From positions 1-15,650 of the forward strand of contig CAZYNU010000026.1 in the NCBI GenBank assembly GCA_964648045.1: a stretch of DNA of 15,650 bases. Reading direction: 5' to 3'. A program made the position numbers and the translations under genes. Shown in pieces: positions 6,266 through 13,347 of this stretch (its first letter is position 1; each line of letters starts with the position of its first letter). This DNA is from JAGOUB01 sp964648045 (GTDB lineage Bacteria; Patescibacteriota; Gracilibacteria; Peribacterales; Peribacteraceae). The notes under the pieces are model-generated. The model made no database searches, was not told where the DNA came from, and saw only the letters and a program-made list of their open reading frames with translations.

Positions 6266-8179
6266 GTGACCTCCACACCTCGCCCCCCTCGGCACGTCGC
6301 CTTTCTGGCAATCGGCACCCTCACACTGGCCTTGGTGGTGGGCGGTCAACTGGCCGGATCGACCGAGCCCACGAGTCTGCGCGCCCAGAGTACTTCCAGC
6401 AGTTCACTAACCCCGAAGCCGTACTGCGGAAACTCCAAAGTGGACGCCGGCGAAGAGTGTGATGAAGGCTTCCGCAACGGCGGCAGTGATTGCAGCCGCA
6501 CCTGCAAAAAACTCTACTGCGGCGACGGCATCATTAGTCCGTCGCGCTTTGAGGAGTGCGAACCGGTGAAGATCAGCAATACGTATGCGGAGCCCACCTG
6601 CGGTCGAGGCTGCAAAGCGCCGACGTGCGACGAAGAAGGCGAGAACTGCACCGGCGGTTGCCAGTGGGTCTTCAAGCCTGCGTGTCTCACCAGCTCGTCA
6701 TCGGTGATGACCAGCAGCATCTCGTCGTCCGCATCGTCGGCATCGCCCGCGTCGTCGACAGCATCCACATCGTCGACGTCCGTTTCGCTCTCGTCTTCTT
6801 CCACGTCATCCTCTTCCGTCGTATCGTCCTCGCAGGCAACAAGCGTCGGCAGCGGCACCATCCTCAGTAGCAGCAGCGCCGTCTCTTCGAACTCGACCCC
6901 CGCCAGCTCATCGAGCGTCAGTTCGTCCGCGCGCCCCAGCAGCAGTTCGTCGGTGTCGACTTCATCAACATCGTCCTCGTCGTCGATCGCATCTTCGTTG
7001 TCCAGCAGCACCAGCACCTCGTCTTCGCGACCGCCACTACCCACCTCGACCGGTAAACCCGGAGCGGTGGCGGTCTGCGGCAATCACATTTTGGAAGGCA
7101 ACGAGCAGTGCGACGACGGCAATACCGCCAAGGGCGACGGCTGTTCGCAGAAGTGCAGCCGCGAAAACAACGTAGAGGCGGTGTGCGGCAACGACGTGCC
7201 GGAACGCCCCGAGCAATGCGACGACGGCCTACGAAACAGCCTCTTGCCCAACGCCTGCCGCCCCGACTGCCGCCTGCCGACCTGCGGCGACGGCACAGTG
7301 GACGCCGGTGAGCAGTGTGACGACAAAAACCGAGAGGACGCCGATGGCTGCAGCAACATTTGCCAACTGGCACGTTGCGGAGATGGCATCGTGCAGGCGG
7401 GCGAAGAGTGCGACGACGGCAATCAGGTGGATAACGACGCCTGCAACAACAGCTGCTTCAACGCCATTTGCGGCGATGCGATGGTGCAGGCGGGCGAAGA
7501 GTGCGACGACGGCAATCAAGTGGACACCGACTCTTGCACCACTGCCTGCACAAAACCCGCCTGCGGAGATGGCATCGTGCAGCCCGGAGAAACGTGCGAC
7601 GACGGCGAGGCGAACAGCAACGCCTCACCCAATGCCTGTCGCCTCGATTGCAGCTCGCCGCGCTGCGGCGACGGCGTGGCCGACAGCAAAGAACAGTGCG
7701 ACGACGGCAATGGCGTAGACGACGACGAGTGCACAAACGCCTGTGCGGAGCCCATCTGCGGCGACGGCGTGCTGCACATCGAGCTGGGCGAAGAGTGCGA
7801 CGACGGCAACGTGCGGAGTGGCGATGGCTGCAATGCGACCTGCATCGAAGAGTACTGCGGCGATGGCGAACGCCAGGGCAACGAACAGTGCGACGACGGT
7901 AATCTGGAAGAAGGCGACGGCTGCGACAGTGATTGCCGAGCTGAAGCGGGCTATGAGTGCGGAGCACAGGAGTGTCAGACGGTGTGTGGCGACGGCATCG
8001 TGGCCGGCAACGAATGGTGCGACGACGGCAACAAAAAGGGAGATGACGGCTGCAGCGCCGTCTGCGGCTTTGAAGTGACGACGAACCAAATGGCCGGCAT
8101 GGTGGCGGGCAGCATTTCGCTCGCCATCCTCACGGCCGTCAGTCGCGTGGTTTGGACGGTCTTCTTGAGACGCCGGTAA
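6266..8179 (+). CDS. Secreted, membrane-anchored protein with Ser-rich linker and Cys-rich DUF4215/Myxo_disulf repeats
   Basis: Predicted cell-surface protein of 637 aa with unknown ligand. Residues 1-30 form a signal peptide or anchor (basic start, hydrophobic 11-30). Residues 53-140 hold two irregular Cys repeats and a further Cys cluster. Residues 142-262 are almost pure Ser with Thr, Ala, Val and Pro, a flexible and possibly glycosylated stalk. Residues 270-600 contain ten tandem repeats of about 27-40 residues with the pattern CGDG..E.CDDGN..D.C...C, four Cys each, matching the Myxococcus Cys-rich repeat/DUF4215 family; each repeat should be closed by two disulfides, and the Asp-rich loop may bind calcium. 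A hydrophobic helix at 610-634 and the terminal RRR look like a C-terminal anchor. The GTG start is supported by the signal peptide. It forms its own unit between ftsL and tRNA-Arg. Confidence 0.85.
   Translation: MTSTPRPPRHVAFLAIGTLTLALVVGGQLAGSTEPTSLRAQSTSSSSLTPKPYCGNSKVDAGEECDEGFRNGGSDCSRTCKKLYCGDGIISPSRFEECEPVKISNTYAEPTCGRGCKAPTCDEEGENCTGGCQWVFKPACLTSSSSVMTSSISSSASSASPASSTASTSSTSVSLSSSSTSSSSVVSSSQATSVGSGTILSSSSAVSSNSTPASSSSVSSSARPSSSSSVSTSSTSSSSSIASSLSSSTSTSSSRPPLPTSTGKPGAVAVCGNHILEGNEQCDDGNTAKGDGCSQKCSRENNVEAVCGNDVPERPEQCDDGLRNSLLPNACRPDCRLPTCGDGTVDAGEQCDDKNREDADGCSNICQLARCGDGIVQAGEECDDGNQVDNDACNNSCFNAICGDAMVQAGEECDDGNQVDTDSCTTACTKPACGDGIVQPGETCDDGEANSNASPNACRLDCSSPRCGDGVADSKEQCDDGNGVDDDECTNACAEPICGDGVLHIELGEECDDGNVRSGDGCNATCIEEYCGDGERQGNEQCDDGNLEEGDGCDSDCRAEAGYECGAQECQTVCGDGIVAGNEWCDDGNKKGDDGCSAVCGFEVTTNQMAGMVAGSISLAILTAVSRVVWTVFLRRR
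7070..8065 (+). repeat. Ten in-frame Cys-rich repeats, two nearly identical at DNA level
   Basis: Each unit encodes a CGDG...CDDGN...C...C module. Copies beginning near 7376 and 7469 contain stretches 7391-7431 and 7484-7524 that match at 40 of 41 bases with an offset of 93 bp (31 codons), indicating recent duplication or conversion. The others have diverged, including two longer copies with an extra NACR.DC ending. Confidence 0.85.
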
Positions 8180-8205
8180 GCGCGTGCCCCGCCGTGGGAC
8201 CGCGC

Positions 8206-8259
8206 TATACTCTGCCCGCGCTTTGGCGCGTATGGTCTTTTCTTTCCTGTCACGTGACA
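8206..8259 (+). other. Structured intergenic segment before tRNA-Arg: -10-like box, hairpin and 12 bp palindrome
   Basis: The 170 bp between the Cys-repeat gene and tRNA-Arg contain TATACT at 8206-8211, the hairpin CGCGC-TTTG-GCGCG at 8217-8230 and the perfect palindrome TGTCACGTGACA at 8248-8259. A 14-codon ORF starts at ATG 8232 (MVFSFLSRDTLVVN). I cannot assign it as a gene; it may be a leader, small RNA or operator. Confidence 0.35.
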
Positions 8260-8311
8260 CGCTCGTTGTGAACTAGGCATCGGCGCAGGCGCCACATCCA
8301 AAGTCCACCGC

Positions 8312-8342
8312 TTGATTGGCGAGCGTCACAGCATCCTTTATA
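8312..8342 (+). promoter_or_regulatory. Candidate tRNA-Arg promoter
   Basis: TTGATT at 8312-8317 and TTTATA at 8337-8342 with a 19 bp spacer, 7 nt before the mature tRNA 5' end at 8350. The spacer is slightly long. Confidence 0.4.
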
Positions 8343-8349
8343 CCATCGT

Positions 8350-8425
8350 GCCCCGGTAGCTCAGTGGATAGAGCAGCAGCCTTCTAAGCTGTTGGTCGCC
8401 GGTTCGATTCCTGCCCGGGGCACCA
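8350..8425 (+). tRNA. tRNA-Arg (anticodon TCT), CCA encoded
   Basis: Acceptor GCCCCGG (8350-8356) pairs with CCGGGGC (8415-8421), then discriminator A and an encoded CCA (8423-8425). The anticodon stem GCAGC/GCTGT closes the loop CTTCTAA, giving TCT at 8383-8385, which reads AGA and AGG. The D-arm TAGCTCAGTGGATAGAGC and the T-loop TTCGATT are standard. Confidence 0.97.
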
Positions 8426-8445
8426 TTTGAAACTCTGTCATCCAC

Positions 8446-8475
8446 TTGGAACTCCCTCCGTTCCAGGCCTACAAT
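8446..8475 (+). promoter_or_regulatory. Promoter of the DUF4870-like gene (and probably pyrH)
   Basis: TTGGAA at 8446-8451, 18 bp spacer, TACAAT at 8470-8475, then 8 nt to the ATG at 8484. It starts 20 bp after the tRNA-Arg 3' end. Predicted transcript begins at or just before the start codon. Confidence 0.6.
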
Positions 8476-8483
8476 CGAGACCT

Positions 8484-9092
8484 ATGGAGGATCAGCCCAC
8501 GACGCCCCCAATCACACCGGCCACACCCGAGCCGATCGCGCAGACGCCACCGCCCGCCCCCGTCCCGCTCACGCCGGAGGAAGACATCGCCAAGAACAAG
8601 GACCTGGCCGCCCTCTCGTACCTGTGGATCCTCTCTGTTTTCGTCTATTTTCTAAAGAAAGACTCACCGTTTGTGCGTTTCCACGCACGCCAGGGCATGA
8701 CACTCTTTGGACTGAGCATCCTCTTCATGTTTGTCCCAGTAATCAGCAAGCTCCTGCAACTACTCGTGCTGGCAGGCTGCGCTGTCGGCTTCATGAACGC
8801 CGCCCAGGGCAAGCGCGCCGACTTGCCGCTGATCGCGGCGCTCTCACGACTAGATTGGAAGCAGTTGCGGACAGACTGGCAAAACGCCGTAGTCGTCATG
8901 AGCCGCTTTTGGCACTCGCTGATGGACCACATGCCCAAGGGGCCACCCCACACCAGCCCCAAGACCGACAAGGCCGCCGAAGCCAAGTCCGCGACACCCC
9001 CTCCCACACCAAGCACTTCGACCCCAACGGTCGCGCCCACCACCGCTACGCCTTCCACTCCTCCCTCCACCCCCGACTCTCATGGCGTATAA
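8484..9092 (+). CDS. DUF4870/Tic20-like small membrane protein with Pro-rich arms
   Basis: Membrane protein of 202 aa whose core resembles DUF4870. Residues 1-32 are Pro/Thr-rich and likely disordered. The core, about 38-118, has a first hydrophobic segment (ALSYLWILSVFVYFL, 43-57), the family-like KKDSPFVRFHARQG (58-71) and a hydrophobic hairpin at about 73-106. The C-terminal third has a short amphipathic region with Trp and Arg and then a Pro/Thr/Ser-rich tail from about 150. The start at ATG 8484 rather than the frame opening at 8427 is chosen because the promoter lies between them and the upstream codons overlap the tRNA end. Its 3' end overlaps pyrH by 11 bp, implying co-transcription and coupling. 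Molecular function is unknown. Confidence 0.75.
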   Translation: MEDQPTTPPITPATPEPIAQTPPPAPVPLTPEEDIAKNKDLAALSYLWILSVFVYFLKKDSPFVRFHARQGMTLFGLSILFMFVPVISKLLQLLVLAGCAVGFMNAAQGKRADLPLIAALSRLDWKQLRTDWQNAVVVMSRFWHSLMDHMPKGPPHTSPKTDKAAEAKSATPPPTPSTSTPTVAPTTATPSTPPSTPDSHGV

Positions 9093-9795
9093 GCGCGTGA
9101 TGCTCAAACTCTCCGGCGAGGCCCTGTCTCCGGCCGGTGCGGGGCAGGGGATCGACCAGGCCACACTGCGCGGTATTGCCACGCGCATCCGCGCGGTGCA
9201 CGAACTGGGCATAGAACTGGTGATCGTGGTAGGCGGCGGCAACATCTGGCGCTACCGCGACACTAAGGGCTCGGGCATCGAACGCACGGCCTCGGACGCC
9301 ATGGGCATGCTGGCCACCATCATGAATAGTGTCGCGTTGCAGGCCGAACTGGAAGCGATGGGGTCACACACGCGCGTCATGTCGGCCGTGGACGTACCGC
9401 AACTCGCCGAGCCCTACATTCGTCGCCGCGCGATGCGCCACCTAGAGAAAGGCCGCCTCATCATCTGCGCGGGCGGCATCGGTCAGCCCTACTTCACCAC
9501 CGACTCCGCCGCCGCCCTACGTGCGCTCGAACTGCACTGCGAAGTTCTCCTGAAGGCCACCAACGTGGACGGCATCTACGACAGTGATCCACGGAAGAAT
9601 CCCACAGCCGCCCTCCTGCCCCGCCTCACCTACGACGAAGCGATCGCCAAGAATCTGGCGGTCATGGACCAGGCCGCCTTCAGTCTCTGTCGTGACCAAA
9701 CCCTGCCTATCCGCGTCTTTAACCTAGGCGACGAGAGGGCACTCCTGGCCGCCTGCCGCGACGAACCCGTCGGCACGCTTGTGACCGCCGGCTGA
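9082..9795 (+). CDS. pyrH: Uridylate kinase (UMP kinase)
   Basis: Cytosolic amino-acid-kinase-fold enzyme that phosphorylates UMP to UDP with ATP in pyrimidine nucleotide synthesis. The 237 aa length is typical. Motifs are KLSGEAL (9-15), the glycine-rich GGGNIWR (51-57), the RTASDAMGMLATIMN helix (68-82), GGIGQPYFTTDSAAALRALEL in the phosphate-binding region, and KATNVDGIYDSDP near the ATP site. The ATG lies 11 bp inside the preceding gene and has no Shine-Dalgarno, so translation is probably coupled. Downstream is frr, the usual partner in bacteria; tsf and rpsB, normally in front, are absent here and a DUF4870-like gene takes their place. Confidence 0.97.
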   Translation: MAYKRVMLKLSGEALSPAGAGQGIDQATLRGIATRIRAVHELGIELVIVVGGGNIWRYRDTKGSGIERTASDAMGMLATIMNSVALQAELEAMGSHTRVMSAVDVPQLAEPYIRRRAMRHLEKGRLIICAGGIGQPYFTTDSAAALRALELHCEVLLKATNVDGIYDSDPRKNPTAALLPRLTYDEAIAKNLAVMDQAAFSLCRDQTLPIRVFNLGDERALLAACRDEPVGTLVTAG

Positions 9796-9804
9796 AGCTT
9801 TTTT
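9777..9804 (+). terminator. Weak terminator-like structure after pyrH
   Basis: GCTT (9777-9780) can pair with AAGC (9795-9798), directly followed by six T (9799-9804). The stem is only four pairs with a long loop, so termination would be partial at best. It coincides with the frr promoter region. Confidence 0.25.
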
Positions 9805-9832
9805 GCCCGCCCAGGCTCTCTTGCCCTACAAT
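9803..9832 (+). promoter_or_regulatory. Promoter of frr
   Basis: TTGCCC at 9803-9808, 18 bp spacer, TACAAT at 9827-9832, 6 nt before the ATG at 9839. It implies frr can be transcribed independently of pyrH as a leaderless mRNA. Confidence 0.55.
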
Positions 9833-9838
9833 CATCCC

Positions 9839-10384
9839 ATGAGCTCCGACCCCCGTCTCTCCGCCTTCCTTGCCGACTTGCAGAAGGTCTTTGCCCACCT
9901 TCAACTAGAGTTCGGCAAGCTACAGACCGGCCGCGCCAGCGCCGCCCTCGTAGAACACGTACTGGTCGATGCGTACGGGCAGCGCCAACCGCTCAAGAAC
10001 GTCGCCGGCATCGGCGTGCAGGATGCACGTACCATCACCGTGCAACCGTGGGATCCGTCGGTCATGCAGGCAGTGGAAAAGGCCCTGTCGCAAGCCGACC
10101 TTGGCGCCACGCCGGTGAGCGATGGCCACGTCATCCGCCTATCGCTGCCCCCGCTCACGCAAGAACGCCGCGAGCAAATGACAAAGTTGGTCTCGCAGCT
10201 GGCCGAAGAAGGACGCATCTCGGTGCGCAAGGCGCGTCAAACCGCTCAAGATGCCATAAAGCAGGAGAAAGACGAAGATGTAAAAGAAACGTTGCTCGAG
10301 CAACTTCAAAAGGAAGTGGATAAGGCCAACGCCACCATCGACGAGGCCAAGGACAAAAAAGCGGAGGAGCTGATGAAGGTCTGA
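9839..10384 (+). CDS. frr: Ribosome recycling factor
   Basis: Splits post-termination ribosomes together with EF-G. The 181 aa length is close to the usual 185. The N-terminal helix leads to LQTGRASAALVEH (28-40, matching the family LRTGRAS), followed by the beta domain with ITVQPWDPS, then VEKALSQADLGATPVSDG and IRLSLPPLTQERREQ, all conserved RRF segments. The family's VRNIRRDA is divergent here (VRKARQTAQ), losing one basic residue. The ATG at 9839 is preferred over the frame opening at 9803 because the -10 box is between them and family proteins start at this point. Its stop TGA shares its last base with the ATG of the downstream methyltransferase. Confidence 0.96.
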   Translation: MSSDPRLSAFLADLQKVFAHLQLEFGKLQTGRASAALVEHVLVDAYGQRQPLKNVAGIGVQDARTITVQPWDPSVMQAVEKALSQADLGATPVSDGHVIRLSLPPLTQERREQMTKLVSQLAEEGRISVRKARQTAQDAIKQEKDEDVKETLLEQLQKEVDKANATIDEAKDKKAEELMKV

Positions 10385-10854
10385 TGATGAACACTGCCGT
10401 CCGCCTACGCCTGCTTCTGCCGAACATCCGATCCCTGTGGAACGTCGGGTCCATGTTCCGCTCAGCCGATGCGTTCGGCGTGGAGTTCGTGCACCTGGCC
10501 GGCTATACAGGCACGCCGCCCCGCAAGGAGATTGCCAAGACGGCACTCGGCGCCGAGGCCTGGGTGCCATGGGACCACCACGCCGACCCGGTGGAGATCG
10601 CCGACAAGCTCTTGGCCGACGGCTGGCAACTAATAGCACTGGAGCTAACGCCAGACGCCGTGCCGCTGCCCGAGATGGTACCCGCGCCGAAGACCTGCGT
10701 GGTGGTGGGTCACGAGCTCTCGGGCGTGGAGTCCACACTCATGCAGCGCTGCTCGACCAAAGTACAGATTCCCATGGGCGGACTAAAAGAATCGCTCAAC
10801 GTCTCGGTGGCCACGGGCATCGCGCTCTACCAACTGCGCTGCATCTCGCATTAA
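10384..10854 (+). CDS. SPOUT (TrmH/SpoU) family RNA 2'-O-methyltransferase
   Basis: Predicted SAM-dependent methylase of a ribose 2'-OH in tRNA or rRNA, 156 aa, the minimal catalytic domain without the extra N-terminal RNA-binding domain of TrmH/RlmB. Motif 1 is NIRSLWNVGSMFRSADAFG (14-32) with the conserved Asn and Arg, motif 2 is VVVGHELSGVE (106-116), and motif 3 is IPMGGLKESLNVSVATGIA (129-147), which forms the SAM-binding trefoil knot. Target position cannot be told from sequence; a TrmL-like wobble-base role is possible. It overlaps frr by one base (TGATG), with two adjacent ATG codons available, and its stop overlaps the stop of the facing minus-strand gene inside TTAA. Confidence 0.9.
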   Translation: MMNTAVRLRLLLPNIRSLWNVGSMFRSADAFGVEFVHLAGYTGTPPRKEIAKTALGAEAWVPWDHHADPVEIADKLLADGWQLIALELTPDAVPLPEMVPAPKTCVVVGHELSGVESTLMQRCSTKVQIPMGGLKESLNVSVATGIALYQLRCISH

Positions 10855-13280
10855 GAGACGCCCGAAGCCGGACGCAGATCGCTCTGCAAGGCGGCCATCT
10901 GACTCAACATCAGACCGATGGCCGGATGACCGCCGGGGAAGTTGCCGTCAGCATCGATGGCCCGTTCAATCGCCGTCGCGAAGTCTCGCAGCTCGCGCTG
11001 GTACGCTACGTCGGTCGTGCGATCGGCCTCTGCGCGAAGAGTAGTGGCGATGGCCGTGCGGAAGGCAACGTAGCGTCCGCGGTTGGCCACCCACCAGTCG
11101 GTGGAGTGCATGTTCTCGTAGCGCTGATGTTCGGCCGTGAGTGCGCGCAAGTTGGCCAACGGGGCTTCGAGTGAGTCGGCAAAACGCTCACGAAGATCGG
11201 CTTCGGAAAGCGGCAGAGCAGCAGGGAATGCCAGACTGAGCGTGCGCCTGGGGCCCAGAACGATCGTGAAGGGGAGCGTGGCACCATATGCATCGACCAC
11301 AACATCGTTCATGTCGCGGACCAGATCGGCCGCAGCGGCATCGCTGGTGGCAGCAGCAACGAGAGGCTGAAGATCCACATCAATGACCCGCTGCATCGCA
11401 GCAAAACGTTCGGCCGGCGGCGCGTTGAAGGCGGTAATGAGTAGATCCACGCGCCGAATGAGGTCAGTCAGGCGCTCCTCCTCGGTAGGAAGGATGGCCG
11501 CAGGCACGGCCACGTAGACCAATTGCAACGTGCGACCGGAAATCTCGACCGTCGCAGGCACGGGCTCGCCAACCTCGGTGTAGACCTGCTCAATCAGTTC
11601 GGTGGCGCGACGGGCGATGGCGGCCGCTTCGGCATCGGTGGCGGCAGCCGTGGCCAAGGCCTGAAGCGGCTGAAGGGCCGCTTGAGCGGCGGCGACGCGA
11701 ACGGCCGGATTGGTCGTACTCAGGGCCGCCAGCAGTCCGTTCACATGGCCGATGATAATAGCCTGACGCTCAGCCTCGGAGAGGGCGGGAGTCACCGGCG
11801 GCAAGACAGGATCGGGAGTTGGCAGCGACGGCACTCGCAGACGCAAGCCAGCAGGATCTTGAAAGACACGCACCGGCGAGCGCGCAGCGGCGAGCAGGCG
11901 ATAATTCAGGGCGGCAAGAGTGGCGGCGCGAGCCTCCTGCAACGACGACGGGTCGTCGCCAGGCAACACATTTGCCACCAAGCGCGCGTCGAGCGCGGCA
12001 AGGGCCGACTCGGCGGCGGGTAGATCGTTGCTCATAATGGCCGTAAAGACGCTATCCGTCATTGTTTCCAGCGGCGTGGGCGCGATTGGCCGGGCCTCCG
12101 CCGGAGCAAAAGCCGGCAAGGGGCTACGCACGTCGCGATACGGGCGCATGACCACCTCCCGACCGCGACCGACGGCGCGACGCAGCACGGGCGCATCCGG
12201 GTTGGTCACATCGAGGAGGAAAATCTGGCGGGCATCATCAAGTTGTACCAAACGTATGGCGCGGCGACCGCGGCTTTCTTGTAACTTCTCCACTACCATC
12301 GACGTGCCGCCCACCGTCAACACGCTGCCAACGGGTAACGTGTGAATGGTGCGCATCTGACCGGCGACCGACAGTTGATTGTACACCTGGGCCTCGTCGG
12401 CCTGCCGTGCATAAAACGAAGCGAGCTGCACGCTGCGTTCGTTTTTACTGCCGGACGCGAGCGAGCGCGTCGACTTGTTGAAACCAAGCGTGAAGACGGT
12501 GCCGAATGCACCGAGTACGCGCCAGCCGGCGCCGGCGTACTCGCCGCGCAGCTTCTGAGCAACGGCCATCACCCGCTCCGCTTCATCGGCAGGCAACGCT
12601 CCGCGCACGGCCGCACGCAGCGGTTCCGCGTTGCCGATAGCGAGAGCATGCAACAATTCTGGCAGTTGGGGAGCCAATTGGGGAGCGCGCTGGATAATCA
12701 ACACACGAAGATTGCGGTCTTCGGCCGCAAACTCCAGCTGCATGCGCTCACGCGGGTCGGCGGCCAGCTTGTCAGATGTCTCCTTATATGCGCCTTCGAC
12801 CATGGCCAGTTTGCGGCGGTATTCCTTCACCTGAGCGCCCTCGCCGACCGCCCACTTCCACCAGCGGCCGAGCGTCGTCTTGGGTTCGGGCGACTCCTGG
12901 CGGATGCGGCCCTGGTAGTAGTCGATCACGTGGCGATAGCCGCGGTCTTGGTCGCGCAGCGCTTCCAACTTGGCATCGGACTTTTTGGCCAAACGGTGGA
13001 GTGGCGGCGGAGTGAGGGCAAATTTGCGCTGGCGGCGACGCTCCTCGGCGCGAGCAGCGATAGCCGCATCCAAGGCGGCACGCTCGGGATCGTAGCGACC
13101 GAGTGTGAAGAGCTGCCCCAGGCGCGAGACAGTCGTGTGACTGAAGCCTTCAATCCGCTCCACCAGCAACCGGTCGGGATGCTCGCGGCCATCGTGTAGA
13201 TCGACAATCTCGTGCTCGTCGAGCGCCAACTCATCGCGCTCATCGCTGCCGGGAAGGGTGGGACTCGAAGCGGTCGACAT
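10851..13280 (-). CDS. Large protein of unknown function with a triplicated helical/beta module
   Basis: I do not recognise this 809-residue protein. It lacks a signal peptide and clear transmembrane helices, so it is probably cytoplasmic. Residues 1-30 are acidic. Residues about 65-190 are Arg/Glu-rich and helical with a Trp-rich patch (GRWWKWAVG, 138-146). A beta-rich segment at about 312-382 (LPVGSVLTVGG...RRAIRLVQL...IFLLDV) looks like a small barrel. Three successive segments, about 403-487, 499-594 and 597-688, each consist of two or more Ala-rich helices followed by a beta hairpin (for example VEISGRTLQLVYV and IVLGPRRTLSLAF), suggesting duplication. A helical C-terminal domain follows. 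ATG 13280 is preferred to a TTG at 13328 because the promoter lies between. Its 3' end overlaps the methyltransferase by 4 bp. Confidence 0.85.
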   Translation of the reverse strand: MSTASSPTLPGSDERDELALDEHEIVDLHDGREHPDRLLVERIEGFSHTTVSRLGQLFTLGRYDPERAALDAAIAARAEERRRQRKFALTPPPLHRLAKKSDAKLEALRDQDRGYRHVIDYYQGRIRQESPEPKTTLGRWWKWAVGEGAQVKEYRRKLAMVEGAYKETSDKLAADPRERMQLEFAAEDRNLRVLIIQRAPQLAPQLPELLHALAIGNAEPLRAAVRGALPADEAERVMAVAQKLRGEYAGAGWRVLGAFGTVFTLGFNKSTRSLASGSKNERSVQLASFYARQADEAQVYNQLSVAGQMRTIHTLPVGSVLTVGGTSMVVEKLQESRGRRAIRLVQLDDARQIFLLDVTNPDAPVLRRAVGRGREVVMRPYRDVRSPLPAFAPAEARPIAPTPLETMTDSVFTAIMSNDLPAAESALAALDARLVANVLPGDDPSSLQEARAATLAALNYRLLAAARSPVRVFQDPAGLRLRVPSLPTPDPVLPPVTPALSEAERQAIIIGHVNGLLAALSTTNPAVRVAAAQAALQPLQALATAAATDAEAAAIARRATELIEQVYTEVGEPVPATVEISGRTLQLVYVAVPAAILPTEEERLTDLIRRVDLLITAFNAPPAERFAAMQRVIDVDLQPLVAAATSDAAAADLVRDMNDVVVDAYGATLPFTIVLGPRRTLSLAFPAALPLSEADLRERFADSLEAPLANLRALTAEHQRYENMHSTDWWVANRGRYVAFRTAIATTLRAEADRTTDVAYQRELRDFATAIERAIDADGNFPGGHPAIGLMLSQMAALQSDLRPASGVS

Positions 13281-13299
13281 TGGGTGTGGGTTTCTCTTT

Positions 13300-13328
13300 A
13301 TTGTAGCAGAAAAACGGCTTTTAGACAA
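13300..13328 (-). promoter_or_regulatory. Promoter of the 809-residue protein gene
   Basis: On the minus strand: TTGTCT (13323-13328), 17 bp spacer, TACAAT (13300-13305), then 19 nt to the ATG at 13280. This is one of the best promoters here and one of two without the tight 6-8 nt spacing; a short leader with GAGA at a plausible ribosome-binding distance would be made. Confidence 0.65.
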
Positions 13329-13347
13329 CGTTCAGACGAACGTCGTC
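13311..13347 (-). terminator. Possible weak terminator after priA
   Basis: An imperfect hairpin at 13324-13347 (ACGTT/AACGT core plus three outer pairs and one mismatch) overlaps the priA stop codon. On the minus strand a run of five T follows at 13315-13311, eight bases beyond the stem. It overlaps the next gene's -35, so readthrough is likely. Confidence 0.3.

Noticed and set aside
7070..8065. Regular repeats as a CRISPR array
   Set aside because: The repeats are in frame, encode a conserved Cys pattern and have no unique spacers.
7625..8260. Long antisense ORFs across the Cys-repeat gene (also 6514-7083 and 7458-7967)
   Set aside because: The repeated codons of the real gene keep the opposite frames open; their Asp/Glu-, Ser- or Arg-rich repeats mirror the sense repeats.
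9768..9784. CGACG-AACC-CGTCG hairpin near the end of pyrH as a terminator
   Set aside because: It is inside the coding region and too far from the T-run at 9799 to act as an intrinsic terminator.
10437..11174. 245-codon plus-strand ORF over the methyltransferase and the end of the 809-residue gene
   Set aside because: It lies in a different frame of a well-supported SPOUT gene and antisense to another; its Arg/Gly/Ala-rich translation is typical of frame shadows in G+C-rich DNA.
12342..13199. 285-codon ORF antisense to the 809-residue gene
   Set aside because: No recognisable motif, and it is fully inside a longer frame that has a good promoter and internal domain structure.
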